Positions 63,780 to 64,000 of a DNA stretch of 64,000 nt are shown here, one piece after another. The notes below the pieces were generated by a model. The model saw nothing but the letters and a program-made list of their open reading frames with translations. It made no database searches and had not been told where the DNA came from. Source of the DNA: Streptomyces bikiniensis (GTDB lineage Bacteria > Actinomycetota > Actinomycetes > Streptomycetales > Streptomycetaceae); the NCBI GenBank assembly GCA_000716465.1, contig JNWL01000001.1, forward strand, positions 422,559-486,558. Reading direction: 5' to 3'. The position numbers and the translations under genes were made by a program. Each line of letters begins with the position of its first letter. The first letter of the stretch is position 1.

Positions 63780-64000
63780 CCCTGCAGTGGCCATCCACTA
63801 CTCAAGAAGATTCCCTCGGCGAGGGCGTATTCCGGCATGCCGTAATGCGTTTCGAATGGCTCGATTATGAGTCGCCGGAGAAATCCGCTAAAGTAGTGAC
63901 CACGCCGGAAGGCCCCCGGAGTGAAAGCGAAAGGGACCGGAAAGCACCGAGGAAATCGGGTCGGAAAGATCTGATAGAGTCGGAGACGCAAGACCGAAGG
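63780..64000 (+). promoter_or_regulatory. Promoter/leader region of an rRNA operon
   Basis: The segment is AT-richer than the window and carries the purine-rich stretches typical of Streptomyces rrn leaders: GTGAAAGCGAAAGGGACCGG, AGCACCGAGGAAATCGG and GATCTGATAGAGTCGGAGAC. Candidate promoter elements are TTATGA (63865) with TAAAGT (63889, 18-nt spacer) and TAGAGT (63975). Streptomyces rrn operons have several tandem promoters here. The 16S gene itself is not in the window; it should begin beyond 64000. No tRNA is visible. Confidence 0.8.

Overview
The window is about 64 kb of chromosomal DNA from a Streptomyces. The G+C content is very high, with third codon positions almost always G or C. 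GTG and TTG starts are frequent and many genes overlap by ATGA/GTGA. Lineage markers include a short chaplin (ChpE), the small nucleoid protein Gbn, an SGM_5486-type mini-protein and a Spo0M-like protein. From memory, unchecked, the gene order (pit, ABC-F, gbn, enoyl-CoA hydratase ... tyrS, fabG-fabI ... chpE) matches the S. coelicolor SCO1845 to SCO1800 core region. This is mostly core chromosome: I saw no prophage, IS element, CRISPR array, tRNA gene or antibiotic cluster.

Layout. (1) 1-8.8 kb: late cobalamin biosynthesis on the minus strand. A cobalamin riboswitch precedes cbiB-cobQ-chelatase-cobO-cobB. A ZIP metal transporter on the plus strand follows, then cobE, which reads in frame into cobC at the left edge. 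(2) 8.8-10.4 kb: low-affinity phosphate transporter with a PHO box. (3) 10.7-18.4 kb: hydrolase-like protein, conserved hypothetical, VOC protein, zinc metallopeptidase, ABC-F ATPase, gbn, enoyl-CoA hydratase. (4) 18.4-21.7 kb: Asp23/Gls24 envelope-stress island. (5) 21.7-27.3 kb: SDR, GH15, SURF1, Cys-rich mini-protein, exonuclease, VIT protein. (6) 27.8-29.4 kb: an alkylglycerol-monooxygenase-like membrane protein coupled to a lysoplasmalogenase-family protein, a possible ether-lipid degradation pair. (7) 29.4-38.3 kb: CoA transferase, secreted subtilase, acetate symporter pair, moaA, small membrane proteins, tyrS. (8) 38.4-43.2 kb: TldD/TldE-type protease pair with a local duplication at its junction, then fabG-fabI. 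(9) 43.4-52 kb: GntR/MFS pair, SixA phosphatase, serB, an FHA-ABC exporter and a lytic transglycosylase. (10) 52.3-57.5 kb: queA, SDR, two-component system, chpE, and a conserved gene whose 3' end is disturbed by tandem duplications. (11) 57.6-64 kb: ABC ATPase, NfeD, SPFH protein, TSUP transporter, HNH, PEBP, Spo0M-like protein, DNA glycosylase, and finally the leader of a ribosomal RNA operon whose 16S gene should lie just beyond the right edge.

The observations most worth following are the ether-lipid pair, the Asp23-module island with an extra coupled 41-codon ORF, the uninterrupted cobE-cobC frame, the tldD/tldE junction duplication, the GATC cluster in front of gbn, and the 117-bp tandem duplication with frameshift near chpE.
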